Source: Prunus persica (lineage: Eukaryota; Streptophyta; Magnoliopsida; Rosales; Rosaceae). Taken from it: a DNA stretch of 64,000 nt. Location of the stretch: the NCBI RefSeq assembly GCF_000346465.2, contig NC_034013.1:8184216-8248215 (forward strand), read 5' to 3'. The notes beneath the pieces are model-generated. The model did not search any database, had not been told where the DNA came from, and saw only the letters and a program-made list of their open reading frames with translations. The translations under genes were made by a program, and so were the position numbers. Shown here piece by piece: positions 1 to 10,700 of this stretch (the first letter of the stretch is position 1; the number at the start of each line of letters is the position of its first letter).

Positions 1-859
1 TAATTGATGCATGCGCATGCAAATGAGAATGGTGGGATCATGAATTGATGAATGACAATTTTTAATTTTGGAGTAGCTACTCAAATCATCAATGGGCTGT
101 GTTGATTGGAACCACGTTCAATTATTAAATGTCGACAATATCATTGGCCAAAATGGAACGAGGTAATTCCATTATAGATGAGAATGAACGTGAAAGAACA
201 AACCCACAGTACGAACCCCAAAAGATGTTAATACTGAAACTTATACTTGGGTGTTCGAAATAAAAGGGAATATACCTACTTTGTATGACACACTGTTTCT
301 GGCAGAAACAAGGAATGTTGGGTTTTCTCCATATTTACAGATTCAATTGTGCCCCCCTTATTACACAATTACGGAGACTAACATATTATCTTTAAGGGTT
401 ATTAAATGCACAGAGCATATCGCCAGAAGCGATTTCCTAAAGATGTATAAATAGCTGGGTTAAAGCTATATAATGTGTCATAAAGTTTAATCCCTTTTAA
501 ACAAAATCCGTTGAGAGGATTGACATTGCATAAAGCAAGTCCCTAAAGGACATGTGCTTCAAGCACAAAATTTGTACTCAATATTAATATGCATAAATTA
601 CCTCAGTGAGTACATTGATTATAATGTGATTGCAACACATTAAAGCTTCTGCAAAATTCACGAAATATTTGTCTCGACTTAAGGATCGAGCATTATGCCA
701 ACGAGATTCTTGCTTATACTAAGAAAGTATTGAAGCATTTTTATGAGGATTATCCGTTGGACACTTTAATGATTTTCCGGAAGTATATTGGACCGGACAT
801 CATATTTTCCAGATATGGCTCAACTCCATCACCATCATTTTGGGATGATGTGAGGTATA

Positions 860-1244
860 TTTGATGCTATCTCCGCATAACACCATGTACGAGCATATTC
901 TTTCAAGTGAACTTACAAATAGCCCAAGTTTTGTTAAAAACGCGGACTCTGAAAATTTCTATGATTTACATAGAGATAGCTCACTGGAAATATATTTACT
1001 TACTCAACTACGAGAATTATTAATGGCTATATCCTCCACTCACTCCGAAAGATTCTCACTCCAAAAGATAGTCATGAAGACATCAGGGGGAGATATTAAT
1101 CAGGGGGAGCATCCAGAAGTATGCTATACAGATTGCTGTACTCTTTTTTCTTCCTTCCATCAGTTTTCTACCTCACTGGGTTTTTCTCCAAGCAAGGTTT
1201 TAATGAGGCAACCAATCTAGGGACATGTGGTCTCCAAGGGGGAG
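860..1244 (+). mobile_element. 3' internal end of a Ty1-copia retrotransposon (remnant)
   Basis: This stretch directly precedes an LTR and ends in a purine-rich tract (about 1233-1244, aagggggag), which is the position of the plus-strand priming site. The frame at 861-1220 ends with SKVLMRQPI, and the purine blocks around 1087 and 1105 (cagggggag) are typical of the region after the RNase H end of plant copia polyproteins. No intact integrase, reverse transcriptase or RNase H domain can be read upstream, so the element is truncated and cannot move by itself. Sequence from about 480 to 860 may be further degraded internal DNA, but I cannot support a domain there. Confidence 0.6.
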
Positions 1245-1765
1245 TGTTGTAAAGAAGAATAAGTAAAGAAGAATAGGTGAAGCCCACATAGCCAACTAAC
1301 ACCCACTAAACCTAACCACACACCCACCAAACCAAACCACTACCCAATTAATTGAAGAATATTAATGATGTTGTTGATTGAAGAATATTAATGATGTTGT
1401 TGATTGAAGAATATTAATGATGTTGTCTACCAATTATATTGTGAGGTGAACAACCAATGTCTTAGGCCTATAAATAGATACCTCCATCAAGAGAAGTTTA
1501 CACATAGAGAAGAGGAAGAGAAGGAAGAAAGAGTGTGAGTGAGTTGAGAGAAAAGAGAGCAAGAAAGAAATTCTCCAAGAGAGAAAATTGAGTGAGTCAT
1601 ACATATTGTAAACACTAAATTTGTAGCTATATTATTTCATATAGTGAAAAGTTACTGCTGCTGCTCTCCGAGGACGTAGGCATAGCCGAACCTCGTTAAA
1701 TGCTGTGTCTCATCTACTTTACGTGCAGCTCAATATTCGCACATATCCCAGTTCATTTTATAACA
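1245..1765 (+). repeat. Long terminal repeat (3' LTR) of a Ty1-copia element
   Basis: The 521-bp block starts with TGTTGTAA and ends with TTATAACA, the canonical TG...CA LTR ends. It follows a polypurine tract immediately. A TATA box (TATAAATA, 1469-1476) lies inside, as expected for the U3 promoter. A 26-bp minisatellite sits in its first third. No matching 5' LTR is present in the window, so the target duplication cannot be tested and the age of the insertion cannot be estimated. Confidence 0.7.
1351..1426. repeat. Minisatellite, 26-bp unit, about 3 copies
   Basis: The unit beginning attgaagaatattaatgatg recurs at 1351, 1377 and 1403 with essentially no divergence. It lies inside the copia LTR upstream of its TATA box, so it may be a U3 enhancer-type repeat or a recent slippage product. 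Confidence 0.9.
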
Positions 1766-1792
1766 GTTTGGTCCATATCACTATTTGTTAAC

Positions 1793-2798
1793 GGGTTATC
1801 TACTGTAGACATATATGAACTTGGCCCCCAATTGCAATTAGATTTGTAAATTTATTTTTGAGGCAATTACATCTATTAACTCGATAAATAGTATCAATTG
1901 GATCCTACCGTCCAACTCTGTCAATTTATTTATCAAAGTAAGAGGGTAAAAGCGTCCTTTTAGGTTCTTCATCCATCATTGACCCCAACTCCACCTTCTT
2001 CATCCATCATCAACCCTAACAACCCTACTTTCATCTTCACAAGTTTACAATACACATCCATATCAAACATTTTGTGATTGGTAGAAACCACATAGGATTT
2101 ACTTGGCTCTATTTACATATGCACAACAGGGGATTAATAAGATTAGATCTTAGAGCCAGCTCCTTGTATAGAGTTCCAAACATAGCAAAATTCCCTTTTG
2201 GGGTATTCCGAAGTTGTAACCTAGGCAACGAAAAAAGGGCCCAATACTTCAACTAGAGGAGCGATCCCAACCCACCAGCAACCCCTGCTTTTATCAGCAT
2301 GATAGCAAGCACGGACTGGCAGCAAGAAGTTAACTAAATGACCAAAGCATCGGTTGCTTCCATTTGCGGCCTTCTTCGACCGCCTTGCTTAGTGCAAGCA
2401 CCAAGCAAGACCTATTTCATTTGACATTCTGAGGCGGGGAGATGGGTTGCAGGTCGGGAGATGGGGGGTGGGTTGCAGGTTGGGTTGAGATCTGGGTTTT
2501 GAGGGGGGTGGGATAAGGAGGGGGGAATAGGTTGCAAAAGAGATAGGGGTTTTTTTTTTAATTTTTTTAATTTTTAAGTTTATTTAATTTTTTTCTCTTT
2601 TTTCCTTTAATTTTTAAAATTTAAAATATTTTAATTGAAATGGACTGTTTTAGCCCTCAAATTAACAGCCCAAGTGACAGAATGACTCAATTGGAATGAA
2701 TGAGAGAGTTGGATGACTTAATGGCCTAAAAAAAAAAAAGTTTAGGAACCCAATTGCAACTGGGGGCCAAATTCAGGGACGTCTACAGAAGATAACCC
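1793..2798. mobile_element. Non-autonomous TIR element, Mutator-like (probable)
   Basis: The left end (gggttatctactgtagac, from 1793) and the reverse complement of the right end (ending gataaccc, 2791-2798) match over about 48 bp with roughly 80 percent identity, including a shared ttggcccccaNttgcaatt core. The interior has no coding capacity for a transposase and is strongly AT-rich on the right. I do not see a clean target duplication, so class assignment to Mutator-like rests on the long TIR only. Confidence 0.6.
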
Positions 2799-2940
2799 AA
2801 AGCTGTGTTTATTCTTGAGAATTATTATTCACACACACTCTACCCTTATTATTATTTTTTTTATGGCAAAATAGTTAAGTATATTTGTGGGACTTCAATT
2901 ACATGGACTTCATTTAGCCAATGTCCACACTCTCACATGA

Positions 2941-3550
2941 GAGGAATGCTAACAACTTTCTCTCTAACCTTCTCTTTTGGACATTCTCCATTCTCCTCAT
3001 GACAAGTGTCACTTTCCTTACATATAAAACAATATCATTAATGCATCACACAAGTTAGTTTTTGTTTTCCAAGTTTACCCTTATTAAATGTATTATCTTT
3101 TATAATTCCTTCAACTTATCCAAATTTTATTACAATTTCCTTAGCATATTGTTAAAAATTAAATAAGAAAAAAAGATAACGAAAAACGTCATTTAAAAAA
3201 AAAAATTTAATAAAGTTTGTTTCATGACATTGTTATCATGAAAGTGATATCATCATTATTTTGTGTTTAACAAAACATACGTCCTCTTTGGAAGAAAAAA
3301 TAAAAAAACAAAAAAACATCAGTTTTTATTTTCTTATTTAATTTTTTAACAAGGTAGTAAGAAAGTTGTAAAAAAAACTACCTTGTTATTAAAAAGAGTT
3401 AATACATTCAATAAGAGTAAACTTAAAAAAAAAAATTAATTTGTGTGATGCATTAAAGATATTATTTTAAGTGTAAGGGAAGTGACACTTGTCATGAAGA
3501 GAATGGAGAAGGTCCAAAAGAAAAGGTTAGAGAGAAGGTTGCTAGCATTC
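2941..3550. mobile_element. Long-TIR MITE, about 610 bp
   Basis: The first about 170 bases (gaggaatgctaacaacttt onward, through gcatcacacaag near 3050) match the reverse complement of the last about 170 bases (from near 3385 to gctagcattcccc) at high identity. This makes a large potential hairpin with an AT-rich loop. There is no coding sequence. The target duplication is not clear. The motif order in the two arms is collinear, which is strong evidence for one element and not two unrelated repeats. Confidence 0.75.
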
Positions 3551-3681
3551 CCCATTAAAATGTGTTCTTATGAGTCCCCCCAATTGTCATCACTCGCACA
3601 ATGACACTCTCATTTTATGTGAGGAATGTGGAGAAAAAGTTGGAGAAAAGGTTATTTCCAAAGCATATTTTATTTCTAAAA

Positions 3682-4197
3682 GACTTATTTACTGTAATGT
3701 CTCTGAAACTATAATCAAATATCACTTTACCCCTTAAAACTTAAAGTGACATAGAGTGTCCCCTTGACAAAAGTTTGGTAGTTCACTTTGCCCCCACCGT
3801 TACCTTTGTTAAATATTCTGTTAAAAATGTTGATATGGCACGAATGGGACCCTCCCTGTTGCTGAAATGTGTACCACAAAAGCTCATGTCTGTAAAATAA
3901 TAACCATATTTTTATAATTGAAAATTAAATATTTTTAAAACATCTCTCTCTCCCCCTTTTTCTTCTTCTCGTCTTTCTCCTCACCACCCTTCCCTCTGCT
4001 CCTCATCCTAAATTCTCAACACACACACCCCTATCTAACACTCCCTCCCCACACCCTCCCCTTCAATACCCAAAAATCAGAGTGCCTATCATCCCCTCCC
4101 AAAATTTCTCAGCCTCTACTTTTTTATTTCTCAATTCTCACCACAAAAACAGTGAATATCAGTATATTGCTGTGTTTTATTTTTTTCTCACTAGACC

Positions 4198-4256
<59 letters not shown>

Positions 4257-4628
4257 GGGCTGGGCTTTGTCGTGGGTGGGTGGTTGTTTGGGTGGGGTGG
4301 GGTGAGGAGTGGTGGCTGTCTCCAGTGGGTTGGTGGGGGAAGAGTTTCGGTACAAAGAGAAATAGGGAGAGAGAAGAGAAAAGGGGAGAGAGAAGTTTTT
4401 TTTTTCTTCTTTTCCACACGTGGCACTTACATGACATAGATTTCAACAAGAGAGTAGGTCTCATTCATTCCACCTCATTATTTTTAACAGAATCTTTAAT
4501 AGAATTCACGATGTAGGGTAAAGTGAAACACTAAACCTTGGTCAAGGGGGCACTCTGGGCCACTTTAACTTTCAGAGGGTAAAATGAGATTTGATTATTG
4601 TTTCAGGAGGCACTACAGTAAATAAGCC
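3682..4628. mobile_element. Non-autonomous Mutator-like element with 9-bp target duplication
   Basis: The 947-bp element has TIRs of about 140 bp: gacttatttactgtaatg at the left and the reverse complement of cactacagtaaataagcc at the right. It is flanked by the perfect 9-bp direct repeat TTTCTAAAA at 3673-3681 and 4629-4637, the duplication length typical of Mutator-type transposition. The interior has no transposase. It carries a long GA microsatellite and a GT-rich stretch, which create long but spurious Arg-Glu and Ser-Leu open frames. Confidence 0.88.
4198..4252. repeat. (GA)n microsatellite
   Basis: About 27 uninterrupted AG/GA dinucleotides inside the Mutator-like element at 3682-4628. 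Its length suggests it will be highly polymorphic. Confidence 0.97.
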
Positions 4629-4729
4629 TTTCTAAAATGCATACAATCTCAAAGAGAAGCATATGTGTTGGAAAAGGTCATAAAACATCTTCCATGCATA
4701 TACATAATGATCATTATATGGTATATAAG

Positions 4730-4919
4730 GCTCATTTGAGAGTGATTATGTGCTTCTCTATATAATCACTTTAAGTGATTTTAAGTTATTCTGGGTAGAA
4801 GCACCTCTCATGTGATTCTCCATAAAATCACTTAAAACCACTTAAAGTGATTATTTGGAGAAGTGATTCTCCATAAAAATATTTTTTGATCTATCCAGAA
4901 TCACTCCCAAACGAGCCCT
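4730..4919. mobile_element. hAT-type MITE, about 190 bp
   Basis: The ends are gctcatttgagagtgatt at the left and the reverse complement of aatcactcccaaacgagccct at the right, and the interior is nearly palindromic (gaagcacctctcatgtgattct against agaagtgattctcc). The 8-bp direct repeat TATATAAG flanks it at 4722-4729 and 4920-4927, matching hAT target duplications. It has no coding capacity. Confidence 0.7.
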
Positions 4920-4929
4920 TATATAAGTA

Positions 4930-6169
4930 GATAGGTCTTGTGCTATATGGTGTTAACAATACAACATTATAAGGAAAGGAGTAGGACGAAGATCATAAAT
5001 TAAGTAGGTAAAACTTTTGAATTATTACTGGGAAAATTATGAAAAATTATGTATTGGAAAAAGGGAAATTGAAAATATCAAACTACTCTTCCCACCCACT
5101 ATTATTCTAATAATACCCCATTTTTCCCAGCTCGTCTAACCCTAATGCACTAATCTTATTAATAACATGGCTGCCACCATGGGCACATCACTTGAAAGCT
5201 CTAAACCCTAGAATGAGCCAGACATGATGAGTTTCTTTTGTTTTTTGTACGTATATCTTCCTACTTGAATTGGCCTCAATGGAGTTTCATTGGAATGGTT
5301 ATTGGCCTCATTATGTCTGCCAAACACCCAACCAGATTAGAACGTGACTTCAATATGGTATGCATAAACAAAGATATTTATAATATATCAAAAATTATAG
5401 CGGGTTGGAAAATAAAATTGGAGTTGAGCTCAAATTCAATTACCGCGTTTTATTGACACTTGTAAAATAGTTATTCTATAAACCAGTAGGTAGTTGAAAT
5501 CCAAAAAAGCCCTCTCTAATACCCCCAAGTCCTTTTTCAACTAGGAGAAGATATTGTACCCATATTCGGCATTATAGTTACTTTGTACTTTGTTCTGTTT
5601 TATCAATAATTATTATCGTTTTTTCTGAATAAAAAAAAATAAATATTCTACACTCATCTCTTATAAAAATACATTTGAGACAAATTACACTTGAATGAAG
5701 GCATAATATAACAATAACAATAATACACACATTCTAGCATAGGCAGCTAGATATGACTAGAGCATAAGCCAAGTACTAGTAAGATAAAACATTGGAAGGC
5801 AAATTTTCTCTCAGCATAAAGGAAACTCGGACCAAATTTCAAGAATTAATCCTTTTGATCAGTTTTCAAATTTGTCTTTCTTTTGGTGACTTTGGCATTA
5901 AAATTGAAACGAGAAGAGTGTTCTCGTATGTTCGAACATGGTTACAATAGCACCCTAAAAAATGAAAAATAAAAAATAAAAAAGATCTTAGCTATGAGTA
6001 TTGTTGCATAAAGAATCAATTGAGGTTGATTATAAAAAAAAAAACTAATAATAATAATCAATTGAGAGATTCAGACTCCTGCTCCAATTTGTAACGCCTG
6101 CGCACAATGCTTTTGCTTCTTCTTATAGCAATTGTTTTGGTCAACTAGTGCTGAACCGCTGCTTATGTT
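4930..6169. other. Intergenic, no gene recognised
   Basis: AT-rich DNA with short open frames that resemble nothing and are interrupted on all frames. The last few hundred bases will contain the 3' UTR of the glycine-rich protein gene on the minus strand. I see no repeat or RNA gene. Confidence 0.5.
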
Positions 6170-6646
6170 TTATAGGAATATGGCAAAAGTGCAATAAAAT
6201 GCCATTAATAACACTGTCTGTTGTAGTGCACCTTTTCCAAGTCCACCACCAGCATTGCTGTGAACTCTACCCCTAGCTCCACCATGTACACCACCATGGA
6301 ATTCACCATGCTTGCCACCACCAGCTCTTCCTCCACCACGACCCCCACCCCCACCCCCACCCCCACCCCCCTTAAGAATGCGTCGTCCTTTTCCAAAGCC
6401 ACCACCAGCTCCACCACCGCGTACCCTGCCACTTTTACCAATGCCACCACCAAGACCACTCCCAAGACCACTACCAACACCGCCTCCAAAACCACCACCT
6501 TCACCGCCAAATCCCCCTCCCTTCCCAAAAGCTAAGTTCTTTCCCTCCTCGTCATACCGCACACTCACTATATTCCTTGCAACCACACTCGCTGCAAGGA
6601 TTTGAATGCAAAACAAAGAAAACAAAAGCCTCCAAGCACTTCCCAT
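6170..6646 (-). CDS. Secreted glycine-rich protein (GRP)
   Basis: The product is 158 aa and intronless. Residues 1-23 form a classic signal peptide (basic start, hydrophobic LLFSLFCIQILAASVVA) with likely cleavage before Arg-Asn. A short charged segment follows (YDEEGKNLAFGKG), then a long Gly-rich body of GGGFGG, GSGLGGG and GGGGGRGGG blocks, some with His and Arg. The C-terminal 19 residues (LQQTVLLMAFYCTFAIFL) are hydrophobic, which is unusual for a wall GRP and could act as a membrane anchor or GPI signal. I chose the ATG at 6646 because it begins the signal peptide; an in-frame ATG 30 codons upstream would bury it. GRPs of this type are usually cell-wall or stress proteins, but the exact role here is unknown. 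Confidence 0.8.
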   Translation of the reverse strand: MGSAWRLLFSLFCIQILAASVVARNIVSVRYDEEGKNLAFGKGGGFGGEGGGFGGGVGSGLGSGLGGGIGKSGRVRGGGAGGGFGKGRRILKGGGGGGGGGGRGGGRAGGGKHGEFHGGVHGGARGRVHSNAGGGLGKGALQQTVLLMAFYCTFAIFL

Positions 6647-6753
6647 TATCAAAATAAAATATTCTTTTAGATGGCTGACCCAAAACACAATTTCAGTTGG
6701 TTTGGTGGTATATTTGGAGAATTTTATGTATTGCATTCTTCTCTATAATGAGG

Positions 6754-6761
6754 TTTATATA
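6754..6761 (-). promoter_or_regulatory. TATA box of the glycine-rich protein gene
   Basis: On the minus strand this reads TATATAAA, about 108 bases upstream of the chosen ATG at 6646. It predicts a transcription start near 6725-6730, so the upstream in-frame ATG at 6736 would not be in the mRNA, which supports the shorter start. Confidence 0.6.
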
Positions 6762-7749
6762 GCGGTTACATGTGTAAAACAAAAAAAAAAAAAAAAAGGA
6801 AAGTATGAAAGTCCAAATTGTAGAAGGAATTGTTAACTGCACAACTAGGAAGTAAATCTTCTAAACCCTAAGCGTAAGGGGAAACTATGGACCAAATTCC
6901 ATTTCCTATCTAATTATTTCAAAGAAAATAAAACTAATAATGAAACTTAACAGAAAAAAAATAGAAATTTGATACACCATTGACTTCAACCTAGCAATGT
7001 GATAGACTTTGAAGTTGTTTACCTAGGTCCTTCAAATTCCTGTATGGGCTTGACGTCCGCCTAATGTCTAAGCAACCAAGCAAAGCCATAGACTTTGAAC
7101 CCAAGCTCAACTAAATTGGATTGGTTTTGCATAGTGCATTATCCAACTCAAGCCCAAAGAAGAAAATAAAACTCTTTAGCCGATCCTTGAATTCATCATG
7201 GTCCTGTGGCAGGCCAAATCAAGTGTTTTTGGTTTTTTGTTCTTGGGCTTGAATTGGCGGGAAGCAGGCACGACCACCGTCACCTCCGGGCCCACCACGC
7301 AGATTCAAAATCAAGAGAGAGACTTGACTCATCGGCTGATTAACTTCTCAAATTGAATGCTCTCAACGACCCAAAAGTAAAGAAATTTATTAGTCCCAGC
7401 AGTGGCCCTGCAAGCTACCTTTGTTGTACTTGTACATTATTTGCTTTTCAAATTATGAAAACCTCTTCAATTCTTCAGAATCATTCAAAGTTCAAGCTCA
7501 TAAATTCAAGCAATACCCATTCAGAAATACTCTATTATAATTATTCTCTCTTTCCTTCTTAACCCATTTCACATATTTTTCACATAATCTCTGTCTGCCA
7601 AGTTTCCTTTTTGTCTCTCGGACTTGTAATTCGTAGTTTGTGCACAGGAAAAGTATGTGTGTGTATATATAGTATTTGATAGTTGAAGAAGGAAGGAATC
7701 ACGTGAATGTTTTGTGGGTTTTCTTAGAAAAAGTATATATAATAGAAGA
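6762..7749. other. Divergent intergenic region: GRP promoter and DUF547 gene promoter/leader
   Basis: It separates the minus-strand GRP from the plus-strand DUF547 gene. It holds a poly-A run (6781-6797) and a tatatata stretch near 7663-7670 about 80 bases before the DUF547 start codon. No coding sequence or RNA gene is seen. Confidence 0.5.
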
Positions 7750-10700
7750 ATGGTTGGTTTTATGTGTAACATAGATGAAGAAAAAGAAGAATCTGAAGAA
7801 CAAGCAGGTGGGAAGGGTGAGAATGGAGATTCTTGGGCACCCTCAGCTGTTCATGCCCAGCACAGGCGTTCTAAGAGGTGCAGTTTTAATACTCAAATCA
7901 ATGTTGTTATTATTATTGTTAAGTGCATCTTTTGTTTTTCTATGAGGTGGATATTTGCATTTCTATCTCCTTCATTTCATGGTTGGTTATGGATTTTTGT
8001 GTGTTGTATTATGATATATGATGATATAATCTCTTAGGTTAGTATCTACTTTTTATGGCTTTTAAGTTTTTAGGAATTTTTTTTCTTTTCTAAATCCCAT
8101 GATTTCTGTAATTTTATTACAAGGAAATGTATTTTCTTTATGTGTGCTGCATCAGGGAAAGAAAATTCCACTCCAAGAGGTTTGACTGTTTGAGTTCTTT
8201 AGGTATCCTTTATTTGTTTTTCTTACAAGTTTTTATTTGTGTTTTGTGATTTTTAAGTAAGATTGTTGGCATATCATAGAACAGTGTGATCATAGATGTG
8301 TGTATTAGGAAGAAAAAGATTTAGTGAGCAGTGACCATCAAAAGACTTGGGTAAGGCTGTTTTGCAGTGATTGAATCAAAGAGATTGATAATTTTCTCTT
8401 CTCATACATGTTGGAATCGTCATGTTTCGGTTTCACTTTTGAAATTTATGTCGTTCTCCCTTTTCCTTGCAGTGCTTCTGACAGGAACTTAAATGTTCCA
8501 AGAAGTCGAGTTTCTGCGAAGAAGGACCAAAATGAAATGCAGGTGAAATCACTTAACCAGTTGAAGTTAAAATAATAATTGTCTCCTGCTATATTGATAG
8601 GTCTTCTTCCATATTGGTATGCTCCAACTTGACAATGTATAAATTCATAACTGACTGCAGATTGAATCTTATTTTTAATTGGATTTAAACAAAGATGCTT
8701 ACTGTTTTCTTCATGAATTTAACAGGTGTCATCACCTTCAACAAGTGCGTCTAGGGGACAAAGTCCTTGGCATGACAATCCTGTTTATATTAACAAGAAT
8801 ATGCCATCAAACCACAGAGCCTCTTTGGAAAAAGATGTAAGAAATGGAATTCAATTTCTCTGTCTTTCAAAATTGTGTTTCGATAAATCTTTCAATAGCA
8901 TGAGGTGTGGCTGAGATTAATATGGTTGTAGTATGCTTCACAGTTAACTTATCTTTAATTGGAAATTTGTTGCAAGCATTGGGTAGTTATAGACTAGATA
9001 TTCCAAACATTTCAAGTTATACAGCTTCCATCCTTTTTTTATTTCTGGTGGTAGGGGAGTCTGGGTAAGATTTCGACTTACTGAAAAATGTGCAAGGTTC
9101 CTCCAAAGTTCCTATCTATAGAACATGTGTATGAATCTGAATCCACAATTATTTTACTTTTGACATAGGAAATTTGGGTTTCCAAACTATAGGCACGCCA
9201 TGTCTACAAAAGTGGATGGAATGCATGACTTGGTCAGGGGGACTGGACAAATCTCTAACCATTACAACTGTTGGTTTTCCATGTCATTTATGATGCGAGC
9301 ATAATATGGTTTACCCAAAACTGTATACAATTTTGCAGATCGAACAGCTGCAGTTGCGTTTGCAGCAAGAGAAATCGATGCGCAATATGCTCGAGAGGGC
9401 AATGGGACGAGCATCAAGTACTCTATCACCTGGACATAGGCATTTCTCTGTCCAGGTAGTTACTAAACTTTTCTTATTTTACTTTAAAGAGCTGTTGCGG
9501 AATAATCCAGTAGTTTACTTATTAACTTAGGCCTCAATGTCGTACCTTCATGTTTCAGCTGATCTAGTGTGGAAATGATGATAACATGCAACATTTAACT
9601 AACACTTCGTCAACTATATATAAAGAACTGCTTTGAATACACTCTTAATTATTAGTTAGCACATAAGCCTTTGGTGCAGTGCTGTAAATCCTTAATCCAT
9701 GTTCTTTTTGTTTTTTGTTTTTTCATACTTCAACTTAAATACATATCTCCATGGCCCAATCAAATTACTCTTAAAGTTTGGACTGTTGAGCTAAACAGAG
9801 CAGTCTTCTACCAATGCAAATGAACCTTTTCCTGTGGTTGCACCTGAACCTTTTTCATCAATTATTTAATTGCCTTCTGTTTTCTGCATGCCTAAAACTC
9901 TATTATAGCAAATTCCAATTTCACTGTGTAGAACATGAATTGTCAACTGTACTATGAAACATACAAATATGTGTGTGTGTGTGTGTGTCTGTATATATAC
10001 ATATGATTCTTTTTTTCTTTTTTCAAATTTGCTATATCTACTTATTGATATCTCATTCCACTTATTAACTGCGATTCTTTGAATATGGAATTAAGGACTG
10101 CAAATTGTTTTATTTCTTTTTTGTTTAGACAAAGGAATTGATTTCTGAAATTGAATTACTTGAAGAAGAAGTTGCAAACCGCGAGCAGCGTGTTCTCTCT
10201 CTCTATAGGAATATTTTTGAGCAATGCATTAGCAGGCCACCTTCAGAGCAGAACTCAGTTGTGGCTTCCCCTGCCCATATGAAGAACGGATCCAGGAAAC
10301 ATCCGAGTATCATTTCAAGTGCATTTTGTTCCTCAAAAAAGTTTCCTTTCAGACATTTGCGAGCTCTAGTTGCTATTGATGACTCAGGAAAAAGAACTTT
10401 AAAGACTAGGCATACTACACAATCCAGTGACAAAAGTGACATCGATTTTGCAAAGACTTGTTCAAACCTAGCAAAGGTAGAACATAAGTTTATTCTTGTT
10501 CTTTCACTGATGGACATTTGTTAAATGTATTTGTGTCATTTTATTGAAGATCATTACTTGTGTAACACATAATATATATATACACACACATATAGGATTT
10601 GTGTTCAAAGTGTTGAGTTTGGCTGAAATATACTCATTCATTATTAATTTAGTTCTAGATCCTTTTTGAACAATTTTATTTAGTTAATATATATCAAACT

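Noticed and set aside
251..454. 67-codon open frame left of the copia remnant
   Set aside because: No recognisable domain, no promoter, AT-rich; likely chance or degraded retrotransposon sequence.
2074..2256. 60-codon open frame
   Set aside because: Lies inside the TIR element 1793-2798 and matches no known transposase or plant gene motif.
4082..4516. Open frames with long Arg-Glu or Ser-Leu runs on both strands
   Set aside because: They are created by the (GA)n microsatellite inside a Mutator-like element; no protein family and no conserved start.
6205..6605. Long Pro/Thr-rich open frames on the plus strand and a Val-rich frame on the minus strand
   Set aside because: They are shadows of the glycine-rich protein gene; Gly codons read as Pro on the other strand. 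Only the minus-strand GRP has a signal peptide and TATA box.
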